DNA from: JAUIAI01 sp049680625
Lineage (GTDB): Bacteria > Pseudomonadota > Gammaproteobacteria > Burkholderiales > Burkholderiaceae_E
Assembly: GCA_049680625.1 (NCBI GenBank)
Contig: JBAUID010000125.1
Span: 1-13,260 of the forward strand
DNA: 13,260 bases
Reading direction: 5' to 3'
Shown here: one piece after another, positions 6,230-12,731 of the stretch
Numbering within the stretch: the first letter of the stretch is position 1
Layout: each line of letters begins with the position of its first letter
The notes under the pieces: model-generated
Databases searched by the model: none
What the model was told of the DNA's origin: nothing
What the model saw: the letters and a program-made list of their open reading frames with translations, nothing else
Translations under genes and position numbers: made by a program

Positions 6230-6249
6230 ACCGTAACGGTCGCTAGAAT
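6230..6249 (+). promoter_or_regulatory. candidate SDR promoter -10 box with adjacent palindrome
   Basis: TAGAAT (6244-6249) is a 5-of-6 match to a -10 box and lies 36 bases before the SDR start. No good -35 box is seen at 16-18 bases. ACCGT-A-ACGGT (6230-6240) forms an 11-bp palindrome directly upstream, where an activator or repressor could bind. Both are weak predictions. Confidence 0.3.
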
Positions 6250-6285
6250 AGCCGTTTACAAGCCGAACAACACGAGGAGAACGTC

Positions 6286-7110
6286 TTGGGTCAATTAGAG
6301 AATCGGGTCGCCATTGTGACCGGGTCGGGTCGCGGTATTGGTCAGCAAATCGCAATGCGCCTGGCGCGTGATGGTGCCGCTATTGTGGTCAACGACCTGG
6401 ACGAAGGGCCGGGTAATGAAACCGTTGCGATGATTGAACAAGCCGGTGGCAAAGCGGTGGCGTGCAATGGTGATGTCACGCAAAAAGATTTTGGCGGGCG
6501 CATTGTCGACACCGCCCTGAATGCTTTCGGCGACTGCCACATCATCGTGAATAACGCGGGTTACACCTGGGACAGTGTGATTCAGAAGATGGAAGATGAA
6601 CAGTGGTACGCGATTATCGACGTTCATCTGACCGCGCCGTTTCGAATCCTGCGTGCCTTTCAGAAGCATCTGAAATCCGCGGTTGAAAAAGAAGCGGCGG
6701 CCGGCGAACGTATCGTACGCAAAGTGGTCAATATCTCGTCAACATCCGGCGTAAACGGCAATGCCGGCCAGGCCAATTATTCAGCGGGTAAGGCCGGTAT
6801 CATCGGCATGACAAAAACCCTCGCCAAAGAGTGGGGGCGGTATCACACCACGGTGAATGCGGTGGCCTTTGGATACATTCAGACCCGGTTAACCAAACCA
6901 CTCGAAAAAGGGGAGGGCGGTATGGTTGATGTTGGCGGACGTGAAGTGAAGTTTGGTGTCCAGGCCGGGCGCTTGTCGGTAATGAACCAGATGATTCCAC
7001 TGGGTCGCGGTGGCTTGCCGGAAGAAGCTGCCGGGTCGGTGTATCTGTTCTGCAGCCCCGACAGCGACTACGTCAGCGGCCAGTGCCTGGTTGTCAACGG
7101 GGGTTTATAG
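6286..7110 (+). CDS. SDR-family NAD(P)-dependent oxidoreductase
   Basis: A 274-residue classical short-chain dehydrogenase/reductase, probably acting on a 3-hydroxyacyl or 3-oxoacyl substrate. The cofactor motif is TGSGRGIG (12-19). Asp37 after the second strand suggests NAD. The NNAG motif (89-92) and the catalytic set Ser152, Tyr165 and Lys169 (YSAGK) are all present. The protein is somewhat longer than FabG (about 245 residues) because of a loop at about 130-145 and the segment 200-235 before the C-terminal strand. Start: TTG at 6286, with AGGAG at 6275-6279 six bases upstream. The first in-frame ATG lies after the cofactor motif, so the TTG is needed for a working protein. It is divergent from the dehydrogenase at 6134 and convergent with the phosphodiesterase at 7137. 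The exact substrate is unknown. Confidence 0.9.
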   Translation: MGQLENRVAIVTGSGRGIGQQIAMRLARDGAAIVVNDLDEGPGNETVAMIEQAGGKAVACNGDVTQKDFGGRIVDTALNAFGDCHIIVNNAGYTWDSVIQKMEDEQWYAIIDVHLTAPFRILRAFQKHLKSAVEKEAAAGERIVRKVVNISSTSGVNGNAGQANYSAGKAGIIGMTKTLAKEWGRYHTTVNAVAFGYIQTRLTKPLEKGEGGMVDVGGREVKFGVQAGRLSVMNQMIPLGRGGLPEEAAGSVYLFCSPDSDYVSGQCLVVNGGL

Positions 7111-7129
7111 CGGGGGGTAATCGCGCCGT

Positions 7130-7148
7130 GGCCTGACTACTTCAGGCC
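7130..7148. terminator. hairpin between convergent genes, possible terminator
   Basis: GGCCTGA-CTACT-TCAGGCC is a perfect 7-bp stem with a 5-base loop, 20 bases after the SDR stop; the stop codon of the minus-strand phosphodiesterase falls inside it. Neither strand has a T run after the stem, so efficient intrinsic termination is uncertain. Confidence 0.35.
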
Positions 7149-8414
7149 CATGCAATTGGCGTAAAAAGTGGTCGTTGCCGGCCAGTCGCTAAATACGCCG
7201 TCAACGTTGACCGCCTGAGCGAGCACATCAAGCACCCGAAACATGTCCGCCATCGAACTGATTTGTGGCCGCACGGACTGGTAATACCAACCACCACCGC
7301 TGCCCAGGTCGCCGGAGCGTTCAAGTGTCCAGGTAACGATCCGCAAACCGGCCTGCTGGGCTGCGCGTGTGTACTCCGATGGCACGATGTCGTTGCCTTT
7401 TGTGGTCAGCAGCATCCAGAGCGGTGGCGCAATAGTACGCAAGCCGTCGTCTGCCAGTGACTGCATTGACGGTTTGAAACTGGCTGCCTGCATCGGATTA
7501 ATCCGCCCTGGTCCACGATACCGGCCGTCCAGATAGATAGCCTGCGCGCCGTAGGTCGGATGTGCTTTTAGCCAGTAACGGATGTCATCCATGTTGAAGG
7601 ACTGCGGAAAAACCTGGTCAGGCGAAATACCAAGCGCTTCGTATTCGCGAATCATTTGCTCCGCGTACTTTTCCTGGGTGTAAGCCTCGCCTTGGCTGGT
7701 CTTGCCGAATGGCATGTCAACCTGTGGTGCTTTGAGCTCGGGCATCATGGACACACCGAGCTTGCGAAACAACTCAATACTCTGTCGATGCGTCATCAAG
7801 GTGGCGTTCTCAACATAGCGGGCACCACCCTCGCGCTCTGGCGCCTGCAAATACTCGTCGATCGTGGCGGCTTTTGGGTTGACGCTGTCTGAGCGTCCTT
7901 TTAACGTCAGAAACTGCGCGGCTGTGATGTCGCTGGTACAGCAACGGACACTGGCTTTGGCAGACTCGGTGGCCGGTGAAAATGGTTGGCGGCAACTGCT
8001 CGCCAACGGTGTTTTAAGGATATTGGTTGTTGAGTGCAGGTCGCATTGTGAATGGCGGCATACCAGTTGCCTGTCCTGGGTAAAAGTGACGTCACATTCA
8101 ACAATACCGGCGCCCTGGCTGGCCGCAGCAAGATAAGACTCGCGGGTATGTTCAGCGTAGCGCAATGGGGCGCCGCGGTGGGCGATGGAAAACTGGCTTT
8201 TATTTGGCGGCCGATTCAGGCATGCCGCCAGTTTGTCTTTTAGCGGTGATGGTGAAAGCTGTTGTACCAACTGCGTCATCCGTTGGGCATTGAATGCCGT
8301 GTCGGTGAGCGCCTGTGCATGAGAGGTGCGAGCGGTTAGCAGGCACAGCAACACCAGAAACAGCGGAATTAAATTGCGCAACACAATAGCAATACGTTGG
8401 GGCTTGATGGTCAT
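7137..8414 (-). CDS. exported glycerophosphodiester phosphodiesterase-family protein
   Basis: A 425-residue GDPD-family TIM-barrel protein, predicted to hydrolyse glycerophosphodiesters to glycerol-3-phosphate and an alcohol outside the cytoplasm. A signal peptide is clear: KPQR, then a hydrophobic stretch (about residues 15-28), with likely cleavage after SHA (31-33). Catalytic motifs: SIAHRG with His79-Arg80, VECDV with Glu106 and Asp108, a second His121 in CRHSQCDL, and MPELK with Glu226. There are at least eight Cys in the mature part, including CRQPF and RCCTSDIT (about 141-165), a Cys-rich insert found in some long GDPD proteins and absent from short bacterial GlpQ/UgpQ types; disulfides are likely. 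The ATG at 8414 is chosen for the signal-peptide n-region; ATGs at 8450 and 8441 are possible but add a poor prefix. No strong ribosome site is seen. Substrate unknown. Confidence 0.85.
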   Translation of the reverse strand: MTIKPQRIAIVLRNLIPLFLVLLCLLTARTSHAQALTDTAFNAQRMTQLVQQLSPSPLKDKLAACLNRPPNKSQFSIAHRGAPLRYAEHTRESYLAAASQGAGIVECDVTFTQDRQLVCRHSQCDLHSTTNILKTPLASSCRQPFSPATESAKASVRCCTSDITAAQFLTLKGRSDSVNPKAATIDEYLQAPEREGGARYVENATLMTHRQSIELFRKLGVSMMPELKAPQVDMPFGKTSQGEAYTQEKYAEQMIREYEALGISPDQVFPQSFNMDDIRYWLKAHPTYGAQAIYLDGRYRGPGRINPMQAASFKPSMQSLADDGLRTIAPPLWMLLTTKGNDIVPSEYTRAAQQAGLRIVTWTLERSGDLGSGGGWYYQSVRPQISSMADMFRVLDVLAQAVNVDGVFSDWPATTTFYANCMGLK

Positions 8415-8481
8415 CGTGGCTTTGCCTGGATTCAGTCGCATTAAGTACATTATTCAGATTCGGAAATACGGATATATCAGT

Positions 8482-8880
8482 ATGACGCTAAAAATAGTCG
8501 CCGGTGTGACAGCAGGGCATCTTGTCGCTGAGGCCTGGTTCGGGGAAGGTTGTTACATCACCGAGTGGATGAATAATGACAAAAATGCCGATCTGTCGGT
8601 GGCCCGGGCGCGTGTCCCTTGTGGCACAACAACTCGCTGGCACCAGTTGGACGGGGTTGTTGAGCGATACGTGATTTTGTCCGGGCTTGGGCGGGTTGAG
8701 ATCGGCAATCTTGCGCCGATGGCCGTTCAGCCCGGTGATTGCGTCACCATACCGGCCGCGACCCCGCAGCGCATTTCGGCCGTCGGCAACGACGAACTGG
8801 TTTTTCTGGCGATTTGTTCGCCGCGGTTTACCCCCGACGCCTACGCTGAGTGCCTGGAGCCCGACTCCAATCCTGGGTGA
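8482..8880 (+). CDS. cupin-domain protein
   Basis: A 132-residue single-domain cupin. The stretch from CGTTTRWH (His54) through VERYVILSG (Glu61) and GRVEIG is motif 1; PGDCVTIPAATPQRI (84-98) is motif 2, in which Gln-Arg replaces the usual metal-binding His. Only His54 and Glu61 of the standard ligand set remain, so metal-dependent catalysis is doubtful and a binding or structural role is possible. LVFLAICSPRF near the end is also seen in relatives I recall. The ATG at 8482 is chosen because the longer frame back to 8326 overlaps the divergent phosphodiesterase signal peptide and adds no domain. Ribosome site weak. TTGCCT (8422-8427) and TACATT (8446-8451), 18 bases apart, could be its promoter. 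Confidence 0.75.
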   Translation: MTLKIVAGVTAGHLVAEAWFGEGCYITEWMNNDKNADLSVARARVPCGTTTRWHQLDGVVERYVILSGLGRVEIGNLAPMAVQPGDCVTIPAATPQRISAVGNDELVFLAICSPRFTPDAYAECLEPDSNPG

Positions 8881-8908
8881 CAGCCTTGATGTCGGCGTGT
8901 TGCCGGCT

Positions 8909-8932
8909 TGATTCGCGGCATGATTCGCGGCT
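8909..8932. repeat. 12-bp tandem duplication
   Basis: TGATTCGCGGCA (8909-8920) is followed at once by TGATTCGCGGCT (8921-8932), identical except for the last base. It lies in the non-coding gap after the cupin gene. Confidence 0.8.
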
Positions 8933-8946
8933 TGAATTGACCGCTC

Positions 8947-8992
8947 ACCAACGCCACTGGTACCGCTTGGGTACCCACTCACGGCCGTTGGT
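8947..8992. repeat. nested inverted repeats in intergenic gap
   Basis: An outer pair, ACCAACG (8947-8953) with CGTTGGT (8986-8992), encloses an inner pair of GGTACC copies (8959-8964 and 8970-8975) with a 5-base loop. Either strand could fold into a two-tier stem-loop. There is no T run after it. The 149-base gap 8881-9029 holds only this, the tandem repeat and the start of the next hairpin. Confidence 0.5.
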
Positions 8993-9025
8993 CTACTGGC
9001 GCAACGCAATATGACCGGCGCGCCG

Positions 9026-9062
9026 AAAAATGGATGTCATGCAAAACAGACATCCCATTTTT
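9026..9062. terminator. terminator-like hairpin overlapping the start of the CAP-domain gene
   Basis: The arms 9026-9038 and 9049-9062 pair over 13 base pairs with one bulged C (9056) around a 10-base loop. The outer pairs are A-T, so on both strands the GC-containing core is followed by TTTTT, the form of a bidirectional intrinsic terminator. It could end the cupin transcript 146 bases downstream of its stop. Both ATG starts of the next gene (9030 and 9039) lie in the 5' arm or the loop, so folding in mRNA could also block translation. Confidence 0.5.
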
Positions 9063-9677
9063 CGCGTTTCATCATCCGCTTTGCGGTGGTGCGCAATGAT
9101 TTCATTCAGCGCGGTGTTAGCCGCGTGCGGCGAGGGCTCACTCGACCCCCTGGTTGCCAAAGGCAACAGCGAAGAAATCCTCAGTGCCGTTAGTGCGGCC
9201 GAGGTGATTTCAACGGCGGTTCCTGACGACGATTTTGCCCAGCAGGCCCTGGCCGCAATTAACGCAGCGCGCGCGGCGGGGCAAATCTGCGGTGAAGACG
9301 AATACCCTGCGGCCGGTGCCGTGTTGTGGAATGACCGGATTGCGCATGCCTCGTTGCTGGAATCCGAATGGATGCAGCGGGACAACGACTTCGGCCACGC
9401 CTGGCCGGACGGTACCCGGGTTGGGGATCGTCTGACCATGGCGAACTACGCCTGGCAACATGCGGATGAGAATATTGCTGCCGGGTTCCGTACCCTGCCT
9501 GAAGTGATTCAGGCCTGGATCGACAGCCCGTCACATTGCCGCGCGCTGATGCGCCCGGATGTCTCAGAAACCGGCCTTGCGGTTGTACCGGGAACAGCCG
9601 GGAACACCTATGTCAGTTACTGGACAATGGTGCTGGCCGAACCCGCTGCGACGAACCGCCGGGAGGCGGTTCAGTAG
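9030..9677 (+). CDS. CAP/SCP-domain (YkwD-like) lipoprotein
   Basis: A 215-residue (from ATG 9030) secreted CAP-superfamily protein. The hydrophobic stretch 22-32 ends in the lipobox LAAC with Cys33 as lipidation site; Gly34-Glu35 follow, with no Asp at +2, so outer-membrane sorting is expected. The CAP domain spans about 66-205: WNDRIAHAS, FGH (His123), DENIA (Glu147), SPSH (His169). Cys87 and Cys170 sit where many relatives have a disulfide. The first His of the usual CAP tetrad (in the HSxDM helix) is replaced by Glu112 in ESEWM. The start is uncertain: ATG 9030, ATG 9039 and TTG 9081 all leave a usable signal peptide, and none has a clear ribosome site. It is convergent with sbmA, 22 bases apart. 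Function unknown; CAP proteins bind lipids or act as proteases or adhesins. Confidence 0.82.
   Translation: MDVMQNRHPIFRVSSSALRWCAMISFSAVLAACGEGSLDPLVAKGNSEEILSAVSAAEVISTAVPDDDFAQQALAAINAARAAGQICGEDEYPAAGAVLWNDRIAHASLLESEWMQRDNDFGHAWPDGTRVGDRLTMANYAWQHADENIAAGFRTLPEVIQAWIDSPSHCRALMRPDVSETGLAVVPGTAGNTYVSYWTMVLAEPAATNRREAVQ
9653..9672. terminator. GC-rich hairpin at the end of the CAP gene
   Basis: GAACCGCC-GGGA-GGCGGTTC is a perfect 8-bp stem with a 4-base loop ending two bases before the CAP stop codon. The following sequence has no T run. It may protect the 3' end or slow polymerase between the convergent CAP and sbmA genes; an intrinsic terminator in the strict sense is not shown. Confidence 0.4.
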
Positions 9678-9699
9678 GGCTTAGGCTTCGCAATAATCG

Positions 9700-11082
9700 T
9701 CATGCCCCTTTTGACTGAAGAAACTCCTGGTCAATCTCAGGTAATGGCAGATTATTAATTGCGGCTTCGAAGGCTTGCAGTCGTTTGTAGATCGATAACA
9801 ACTCCACGATGGTTGTCCACGAATTTACTAGTAACTGGAATGAATTTTCCACGCGTTGGAACGCCCGGATTATCTGCTGCATAACCCCCAGGGTAAATCC
9901 AGCAGCGACGATCGTCGGCGCCAGTACAAAATACGGCAAAATGACGCCAATCTGCAAATAAGAAATTCTCACGACATTGAAGTACATGTAGTGGAAATAC
10001 AGACGGAAGTAATTGCGGCGCACGTTGGAAAACAACTCGACGAGTGATGGCGGCTGAGCGCGGGTTTCGTTGTCCTCACCGTAAACCAGTTCTTTTCGGA
10101 AAGCCGCTTCAACCCGTTGGTTTCGAAACTCAAGCCCGGGCAACTTGATACCGGCGAGGGCAATTAAGGCGGTACCAAAAACAGACCACAAAATTGCGAC
10201 AAAAACCAGTGCCTGGGAAACTTCGCCAATAATTGGCAGTACTTTTATATGTACGGATAGTGCCCACAAGATGGGTAAAAACGCGATCAACGTCATCACT
10301 GCATCAATCAAGGCAACCCCGAGCGACTCCATAATTGACGCGAATCGCATCGTGTCTTCCTGAATTCGTTGTGACGCGCCTTCAATGTGGCGCAATTGTG
10401 GCCACTTCGATGTGTAGTAATCATTCATCGCCGTGCGCCAGCGAAAAATATAGTGTGAGATAAAAAACCGGGTCAGCGTGCCAAGAATGACAGCGACCAT
10501 GGCAATTTCTAAAAACGTCACTAACTGACCGTAATAGCCTTCGATAGTGACGGCCCCGGGTTTGCTCAATGCCAGCTGAATCGTGTCGTAAAAGCGACCA
10601 AACCAATTGTTGATCATGACATCCAGTTGCACCTGAAACCAGGTGGTAAAAACAATCAGGGCAGATCCCAGAATTGACCACATCTGCCATTTGTGTGGCG
10701 CGAACAGCATCCAGAACGCGACAAATACCAGATAGCAAATTGTCATGAACTGGTAGAACCAGAAACTGTTCGCACTTTTGACCTGTGTCGCGTGTGCTAG
10801 TTGCTCCGCGCTGGGCGCTTCGGGCTTGGCGCCATTTGCCTGGGCAGCATCAGCAGTGTCATTCGCCGCCCCGGATACGCCGCCTCCCCCTGCGTCTGTC
10901 GCAGCGGGTGTGCCTGGTTCCGCGCTAAGCGGTGCGGGATAATCGAAACCAAAGGCACCACCAATACTGAACTGCCTGCCGTAATCGGATGCAACGGTAA
11001 ACCAGAACACGACACACAACAGTGCCCAGATGGCAAACGACAAAAAAAACAGTCGCGGCCGCGGAAAAAATGAATGGAACAC
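9700..11082 (-). CDS. sbmA: SbmA/BacA-family peptide antibiotic transporter
   Basis: A 460-residue inner-membrane protein of the SbmA/BacA family, proton-driven importers of peptides such as microcins and proline-rich antimicrobial peptides, built like an ABC transporter membrane domain without its ATPase. The family signature is strong: FFPRP at the N-terminus, TM1 at about 12-30, APHKWQMWSILG (128-139), SHYIFRWRTAMN (209-220), RHIEGASQRIQEDTMRFAS (231-249), LPGLEFRNQRVEAAFRKELVYGED (314-337), RLYFHYMYFN (360-369) and SWTTIVELLSIYKRL (421-435). It starts with GTG at 11082, with GGGAG at 11090-11094 seven bases upstream. It is longer than E. coli SbmA (406 residues), mainly because of a Gly/Ala/Pro-rich insertion at about 48-103 between TM1 and TM2, plus a short tail. 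Divergent from the amidase gene. Confidence 0.93.
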   Translation of the reverse strand: MFHSFFPRPRLFFLSFAIWALLCVVFWFTVASDYGRQFSIGGAFGFDYPAPLSAEPGTPAATDAGGGGVSGAANDTADAAQANGAKPEAPSAEQLAHATQVKSANSFWFYQFMTICYLVFVAFWMLFAPHKWQMWSILGSALIVFTTWFQVQLDVMINNWFGRFYDTIQLALSKPGAVTIEGYYGQLVTFLEIAMVAVILGTLTRFFISHYIFRWRTAMNDYYTSKWPQLRHIEGASQRIQEDTMRFASIMESLGVALIDAVMTLIAFLPILWALSVHIKVLPIIGEVSQALVFVAILWSVFGTALIALAGIKLPGLEFRNQRVEAAFRKELVYGEDNETRAQPPSLVELFSNVRRNYFRLYFHYMYFNVVRISYLQIGVILPYFVLAPTIVAAGFTLGVMQQIIRAFQRVENSFQLLVNSWTTIVELLSIYKRLQAFEAAINNLPLPEIDQEFLQSKGA

Positions 11083-11271
11083 GGTATGACTCCCGGATAC
11101 GGCAGGCCGGCAAATTGCTTCCCGGCCCAGAATGATGAATTGGTAGTGAGCCTAATCGGGGTCGCGCAACGACGCAATGGCGGGGTTCAGTAGGCGTTGG
11201 GTCAAAGTTGAAGCACACTAGAGGAGTTGAAGCCCATTTGAGGTATCGTTAACCAAAAAATGGAGCCTACG

Positions 11272-12726
11272 ATGATTTCACGTCCTCACTATCAATCGGC
11301 AAGCACCCTGGTTAGCCAGTTACGCCAGGGGAAAATCAAGAGCGAACAATTGCTTGAAATCTACCTTGACCGGGTAGAGAAATTTAATCCGACATTGAAC
11401 GCCATCATCTGGCAGGACATTGATTCGGCGCGGGCCGCCGCCCGGGCAGCTGACCGCAGCCTTGCCCGGGGTGAAAAACCCGGCCCGTTGCACGGGCTGC
11501 CGATGACGCTGAAAGAGGCAAACGACATTGCCGGTGTGCTCACAACCAATGGTGATCCGGCATTGCGCAACAACGTGGCCGCGCAAGATGCGGTGATCAC
11601 ACGCAAGTTGCGTGATGCCGGCGCCATTATTTTTGGCAAAACCAATATTCCGTTCCGGATGGCGGACTGGCAGACATTCAACGAAATTTATGGCACTACT
11701 CATAATCCGTGGGACCTTTCCAAAACGCCGGGTGGTTCGTCCGGTGGCGCAGCGGTGGCCCTGGCCACGGGAATGACGTCAGCCGAAGTGGGCAGCGACA
11801 TCGGCTCGTCCATCCGCAATCCAGCCCACTTTAACGGCATCTTTGGCTTAAAACCGAGCTGGGGAATCATCTCTCTTCGTGGTCATGGCGCACCCGGCAA
11901 CTATGTGCCGGCTGACATTGGGGTTAACGGCCCCCTGGCTCGCAGCGCCCGCGACCTGGATCTATTGCTTGATGTTTTGATCAGCCCGGATCCGCTGGAC
12001 GCGCCGGCATGGCAGGTGGTCTTGCCTCGCTGCAAAAAGAAGTCGGTCAAAGAATTCAAGATTGCTTTAAAGCTCAACGACAAATATGCACCGATTGATG
12101 ATCAGTATGCGGCCTGCCTGCAAAACTTTGCCGACTCACTCGCTGCAGCCGGTGCAACCGTGGTCGAAGCTGAACCGGATGTTGATACCAGTCGGGTACA
12201 TGAGATATACCTGCGCTTTTTGCGCGCGGCGATGTCAGCAGGGATGAATGAAGCTGACATTCAAGAGTGGCGGGACAAGCGCGACTCGCCGGACGGGCAG
12301 CGTAATCCGCACTACATGCAAGCCGTGGTTGAAGGCTTCGATATGCGTCACCGCGACTGGCTGGTACTCGACAATGAACGGCGCAAGTTACGAGAAAAGT
12401 ACGCAACTTTCTTTGAAGATTACGACATCTTGTTATGTCCTGCCGCGATGTCTGCTGCCTGGCCTCAGAATCAGACGGGCGAGCGCTGGCAGCGCCAGAT
12501 ACCGATTAACGACGGCCTTGCTTTTGATGTTGACCAACTGTTCTGGTCAGGATATTCCGGGGTTGTTCTGCTGCCGTCTACGGTGGGCCCGTGTGGCTTT
12601 GTTGGCCAGCTGCCTGTTGGTTACCAGGCGATTGCCGGTTTTGGCCAGGACAAAACTGCGACTGCATTCAGCCGTGCGGTCGAGCGTGAATTGGTTAAAT
12701 TCCGCCCGCCGCCGGGTTACGAGTAA
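11272..12726 (+). CDS. amidase-signature family hydrolase
   Basis: A 484-residue cytoplasmic amidase-signature enzyme, hydrolysing a carboxamide to acid and ammonia. The Ser-cisSer-Lys triad is visible: Lys81 in MTLKEAND, Ser156 in PGGSSGG and the nucleophile Ser180 in GSDIGSSIR. Spacing between Ser156 and Ser180 (24) is standard. The position before the nucleophile is Ser179, where most relatives have Gly (GGSIR). The C-terminal GLPVG-like turn appears as GQLPVGYQAIAG. The ATG at 11272 is chosen over 11260 because GGAG (11262-11265) lies six bases upstream; the 11260 ATG has no ribosome site. The gene does not sit with gatB or gatC, so it is not a GatA. It ends five bases before the stop of the convergent FMN dehydrogenase. 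Substrate cannot be assigned from the sequence. Confidence 0.9.
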   Translation: MISRPHYQSASTLVSQLRQGKIKSEQLLEIYLDRVEKFNPTLNAIIWQDIDSARAAARAADRSLARGEKPGPLHGLPMTLKEANDIAGVLTTNGDPALRNNVAAQDAVITRKLRDAGAIIFGKTNIPFRMADWQTFNEIYGTTHNPWDLSKTPGGSSGGAAVALATGMTSAEVGSDIGSSIRNPAHFNGIFGLKPSWGIISLRGHGAPGNYVPADIGVNGPLARSARDLDLLLDVLISPDPLDAPAWQVVLPRCKKKSVKEFKIALKLNDKYAPIDDQYAACLQNFADSLAAAGATVVEAEPDVDTSRVHEIYLRFLRAAMSAGMNEADIQEWRDKRDSPDGQRNPHYMQAVVEGFDMRHRDWLVLDNERRKLREKYATFFEDYDILLCPAAMSAAWPQNQTGERWQRQIPINDGLAFDVDQLFWSGYSGVVLLPSTVGPCGFVGQLPVGYQAIAGFGQDKTATAFSRAVERELVKFRPPPGYE

Positions 12727-12731
12727 GTGAA

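Noticed and set aside
6135..6230. N-terminal extension of the beta-hydroxyacid dehydrogenase to 6230
   Set aside because: The extension is translated from the heptanucleotide repeat and promoter region, adds no domain, and a GGAG site favours 6134.
8326..8481. N-terminal extension of the second cupin to 8326
   Set aside because: It overlaps the signal-peptide coding part of the divergent phosphodiesterase and adds no conserved sequence.
11207..11233. direct repeat GTTGAAGC twice, 19 bases apart, between sbmA and the amidase gene
   Set aside because: Eight bases is too short to support a regulatory call, and no matching promoter boxes were found around it.
12248..12730. 160-residue plus-strand frame over the 3' part of the amidase gene
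   Set aside because: It is a shadow in another frame of a well-conserved amidase.
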